Notes under the pieces: generated by a model
Databases searched by the model: none
Told to the model about the DNA's origin: nothing
Seen by the model: only the letters and a program-made list of their open reading frames with translations
Translations under genes and position numbers: made by a program
Part shown: positions 29,216 through 31,398 of the stretch, piece by piece
Numbering within the stretch: position 1 is the stretch's first letter
How the letters are laid out: every line of letters begins with the position of its first letter
Origin: Candidatus Dojkabacteria bacterium UBA2022
GTDB lineage: Bacteria > Patescibacteriota > Dojkabacteria > SC72
DNA: 31,398 nt
Reading direction: 5' to 3'
Assembly: GCA_002335495.1 (NCBI GenBank)
Contig: DDBW01000001.1
Location: 1 to 31,398 of the forward strand

Positions 29216-29476
29216 ATGAAAACACACAAGGAAAAATTGACACACCGCATCAAAATAATAGAAGGACACATTAAGGCAATAAAAAACATGATAGAAAATG
29301 ATGAATACTGTGTTGATATTGTTCTGCAATCATTAGCTGTACAAAAGTCTTTGAAGGGTATGGACATGCAAATCATCGAAGACCATCTTAAATCATGTGT
29401 TGCAGACCAGATTAAAAATGGAGAGGAGCAGAAAGCCATAAAAGAGCTTCTAGACATATATAACCTTAAGCAATAA
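29216..29476 (+). CDS. csoR: Copper-sensing repressor CsoR
   Basis: The 86-residue all-helical DUF156 protein has the Cu(I) ligand set C32, H57 and C61 ('EYCVDI' and 'EDHLKSCV'), the C-H-C pattern that separates copper CsoR from nickel/cobalt RcnR. The N-terminal 'KLTHRIKIIEGHIKAIKNMI' is the conserved DNA-binding helix region. It represses its own operon by binding the operator at 29176-29190; Cu(I) relieves this. The following transporter gene starts 6 bases after its stop. Confidence 0.93.
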   Translation: MKTHKEKLTHRIKIIEGHIKAIKNMIENDEYCVDIVLQSLAVQKSLKGMDMQIIEDHLKSCVADQIKNGEEQKAIKELLDIYNLKQ

Positions 29477-29482
29477 TTAAGA

Positions 29483-30934
29483 ATGAAAAGTAAAAAAGAT
29501 AGCAATAAGGTAAAAACGTGCACATACTTTGTAGAAGGAATGCACTGTAACTCATGTGAGCTCCTAATTGAAAGATCACTACTTAAAAATGAACAAGTAA
29601 AATCAGCAGATGCAACTCTTAAAGATGGGAAAGTTGAAGTTACATTCGTCGGTAATAAAATAACCGCAGACCAATTAAGCGAACAATTTAAAGATCTTGG
29701 ATACAAGTTTTCAGACAGCAGAAAAAGTTATGTAAACAATTCTCCCCTTATAAAAATTGAAAACGATAAACTTCTAATTAATCAGGAGAAGTTTAACCAA
29801 TGGATACAAACAATAGTGACCGTAGCAATTGTATTAGGATTATTTACATATCTACAAAATAGTGGAGTTTCCAAACAGATTGTATTAAACCAATACTCAT
29901 CGTTCTGGTCATTCTTTCTATTTGGACTCCTCGCAGGATTATCAAGCTGTGCCGCATTAGTCGGAGGACTACTGCTTTCAATGTCTAAGCAGTGGAATGA
30001 AGTTTATATAGAACAGGAGAGTAAATTAGAAAGATTGAAACCCTTTTTAATGTTTAACACCGGAAGAATAATATCATTCATCATCCTGGGAGGTTTTCTA
30101 GGAGTATTAGGAGGACTCCTTGGCCTTTCTATAGAGAATGCAACATCATTCACCGCAATAGTAGTTCTAGTGGTTTCAGTAGTAATGCTGATACTAGGAT
30201 TACAGATGCTTGAGGTTAAGTGGGCGAATAAGATAAAGATTGGACTTCCAAAATCTATAACCCAAAACATAACCGCTCAAGAGAAATTTAAAGGCAAATT
30301 CATGCCGTTTCTAATAGGAGCACTAACGTTTCTTCTCCCATGTGGATTCACGTTAATTGTACAGGGACTAGCACTAACGTCCGGAAGCTTCCTTCAAGGC
30401 TCGTTCATAATGTTAGCATTTGTACTCGGAACTCTTCCCATACTATTAGCAATAAGCATCGCAAGCGTTGATATAACACGTAAGCCAAAACTAAATGCTG
30501 TCTTTACAAAAATATCGGGCATCCTTGTAGTGGTATTTGCCATTTACAATTTAAATGCCCAGCTCAACGTACTAGGGCTAAAAAGCTTGGACGACATTAA
30601 AATAAACAGTATTAATAAAATGAACGATAATAATAATAATTATGCTCAAACGGATGAAAGTGGGACCCAAACACTTAATCTTTCCGCAAAAGGTTTTAAA
30701 TATGTTGCAACATCCTCAACAACACTAAAAGCAGGAGTTCCAACAAAACTCATTGTAAATAATGAAGGAATCTACGGATGCGGAGCATATATGGCATCAA
30801 GAGGGTTAATAACTGGATATGTAGAGCTACAACCAGGTAGAAATGAGATAGATTTAGGAGAGCCTCAAGCAGGAACTTATAAAATCACCTGCAGTATGGG
30901 AATGGTTCCTCCTGTGACGATAAACGTACAATAA
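29483..30934 (+). CDS. Copper-handling HMA-TauE/DsbD-cupredoxin fusion
   Basis: The 483-residue protein joins three parts. An HMA metal-binding domain (about 10-78) has GMHCNSC with C22 and C25. A membrane domain of about six to seven helices (about 108-355) belongs to the TauE/DsbD_2-like group and has cysteines C156 ('LSSCAALV') and C287 ('LLPCGFTL'), as in thiol-redox membrane carriers. A C-terminal cupredoxin-like domain (about 398-483) has C433 ('YGCGAY') and 'CSMGM' (C470, M472, M474). It should bind Cu(I) in the cytoplasm and outside, with the membrane domain moving electrons or metal. It is part of the csoR operon. Transport direction is unknown. Confidence 0.85.
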   Translation: MKSKKDSNKVKTCTYFVEGMHCNSCELLIERSLLKNEQVKSADATLKDGKVEVTFVGNKITADQLSEQFKDLGYKFSDSRKSYVNNSPLIKIENDKLLINQEKFNQWIQTIVTVAIVLGLFTYLQNSGVSKQIVLNQYSSFWSFFLFGLLAGLSSCAALVGGLLLSMSKQWNEVYIEQESKLERLKPFLMFNTGRIISFIILGGFLGVLGGLLGLSIENATSFTAIVVLVVSVVMLILGLQMLEVKWANKIKIGLPKSITQNITAQEKFKGKFMPFLIGALTFLLPCGFTLIVQGLALTSGSFLQGSFIMLAFVLGTLPILLAISIASVDITRKPKLNAVFTKISGILVVVFAIYNLNAQLNVLGLKSLDDIKINSINKMNDNNNNYAQTDESGTQTLNLSAKGFKYVATSSTTLKAGVPTKLIVNNEGIYGCGAYMASRGLITGYVELQPGRNEIDLGEPQAGTYKITCSMGMVPPVTINVQ

Positions 30935-30953
30935 TTTTATCTACAAAACAGCA

Positions 30954-31398
30954 ATGAAAAAAGAAACATACCCAGTAATAGGAATGCACTGTGCATCATG
31001 CAAAAATCTTATTGAGGGAAGTGTAAAAGACCTTGAAGGAGTAAAGGAAGCACATGTAAATATTGCAACTGAGAAACTAACGGTAGAATACGACGAACAT
31101 AAACACTCCGTAGACGATATGAAAAGTGCTGTAGGCAGCGTTGGAAGCTACAAACTTATAACGGAAGCTCCAAAACCAAAGGTGGACCAAATGGATCATT
31201 CCCAACACTCTGCCCATGATCATGCCGCTATGCTTAAAGAAGAAGAGCTTAAAGAATTGAAAAAAAATGTCCTCATAAGTGGAGTAGGCTCAGTTCCTTT
31301 CCTAATCTCAATGATCGTTATGGTCCTTCCAATGGATATGACTGTAGATTTAATGAAACTTTTTGGTGAGATCACCTTTACAAGGGGATACTCCATAT
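30954..31398 (+). CDS. copA: CopA-type P1B copper ATPase, 5' part
   Basis: The gene starts at an ATG 19 bases after the preceding stop and runs off the right edge after 148 codons with no stop. An N-terminal HMA domain (1-70) has GMHCASC with C13 and C16, followed by a His- and Met-rich linker ('DQMDHSQHSAHDHAAM', about 82-97), then the first membrane helix 'LISGVGSVPFLISMIVMVLP'. The CPC, DKTGT and other ATPase motifs lie outside the window. Cu(I) export is inferred from the HMA domain and the csoR operon; a silver or other soft-metal pump is also possible. Confidence 0.85.
   Translation, partial: MKKETYPVIGMHCASCKNLIEGSVKDLEGVKEAHVNIATEKLTVEYDEHKHSVDDMKSAVGSVGSYKLITEAPKPKVDQMDHSQHSAHDHAAMLKEEELKELKKNVLISGVGSVPFLISMIVMVLPMDMTVDLMKLFGEITFTRGYSI

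Noticed and set aside
29203..29706. A 167-codon frame antisense to csoR and the start of the HMA fusion
   Set aside because: It overlaps two well-supported genes and their operon order, and its Ser/Cys-rich content is that of a shadow frame.
1..31398. Recoding of TGA as glycine (Gracilibacteria/Absconditabacteria code)
   Set aside because: TGA ends atpF at the ATGA junction and also the 23624-23851 frame, and no internal TGA is needed in any conserved protein.

Overview
The window is ordinary bacterial chromosome: AT-rich, very gene-dense, with no gap above about 200 bases between genes. It uses the standard bacterial code, since TGA is a real stop in atpF and elsewhere. It carries no phage, insertion sequence or CRISPR array. 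Several traits together suggest a Candidate Phyla Radiation (Patescibacteria) member: small genes, many lineage-typical membrane and Cys-rich surface proteins, almost no Shine-Dalgarno sequences, overlapping gene ends, and a compact, unusual F-type ATP synthase. Dojkabacteria- or Katanobacteria-like is a guess; no rRNA is present to settle it.

Layout. 1-3.9 kb: the 5' part of a TlpA-like thioredoxin gene, a DUF2177 membrane protein, a HAD phosphatase, a CaCA-family antiporter with altered ion-binding motifs, an alpha/beta hydrolase just behind tRNA-Pro(TGG), and a DUF4870-like membrane protein with its terminator and promoter. 4.0-8.9 kb: a same-strand run led by lexA (with a palindrome over its -10 box), then a CDP-alcohol-phosphotransferase-like membrane protein, Mn-dependent pyrophosphatase, a Cas4-like/DEDD nuclease (DUF2779), a ZIP metal transporter and an AlkA-type glycosylase. 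8.9-11.2 kb: a small membrane protein and a methyltransferase, divergent from NAD kinase and a low-affinity iron permease-like protein.

11.2-18.2 kb: a complete F1Fo ATP synthase operon on the minus strand (ccdA, atpZ-like, a, c, b, delta-alpha fusion, gamma, beta, epsilon). It has no separate atpH; a shortened delta domain is fused to the alpha N-terminus. The c subunit has the two-carboxylate Na+-type site (E25 and E58-S-T-x-x-Y63). 18.3-24.3 kb: a polytopic membrane protein, an MsbA-like ABC exporter, a DEAD-box helicase with a long structured leader, a probably frameshifted surface protein, and a DUF1801 protein.

24.4-29.1 kb: an 844-residue envelope protein that joins a thioredoxin-like domain to a Cys-rich ectodomain, a DUF6512 membrane protein, a ferredoxin-reductase-like flavoprotein, and a degenerate M23-like protein. 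29.1-31.4 kb: a copper-response cassette: CsoR with a clear promoter and G-tract operator, an HMA-TauE/DsbD-cupredoxin transporter, and the start of a CopA-type ATPase that runs off the window.

Recurrent themes are envelope thiol chemistry (TlpA-like, CcdA, the Trx/Cys-rich fusion) and metal handling (CsoR/CopA, ZIP, iron permease). The most unusual objects are the ATP synthase fusion with its Na+-type rotor, the Trx/Cys-rich protein, and the LexA-led run containing a nuclease and a glycosylase.
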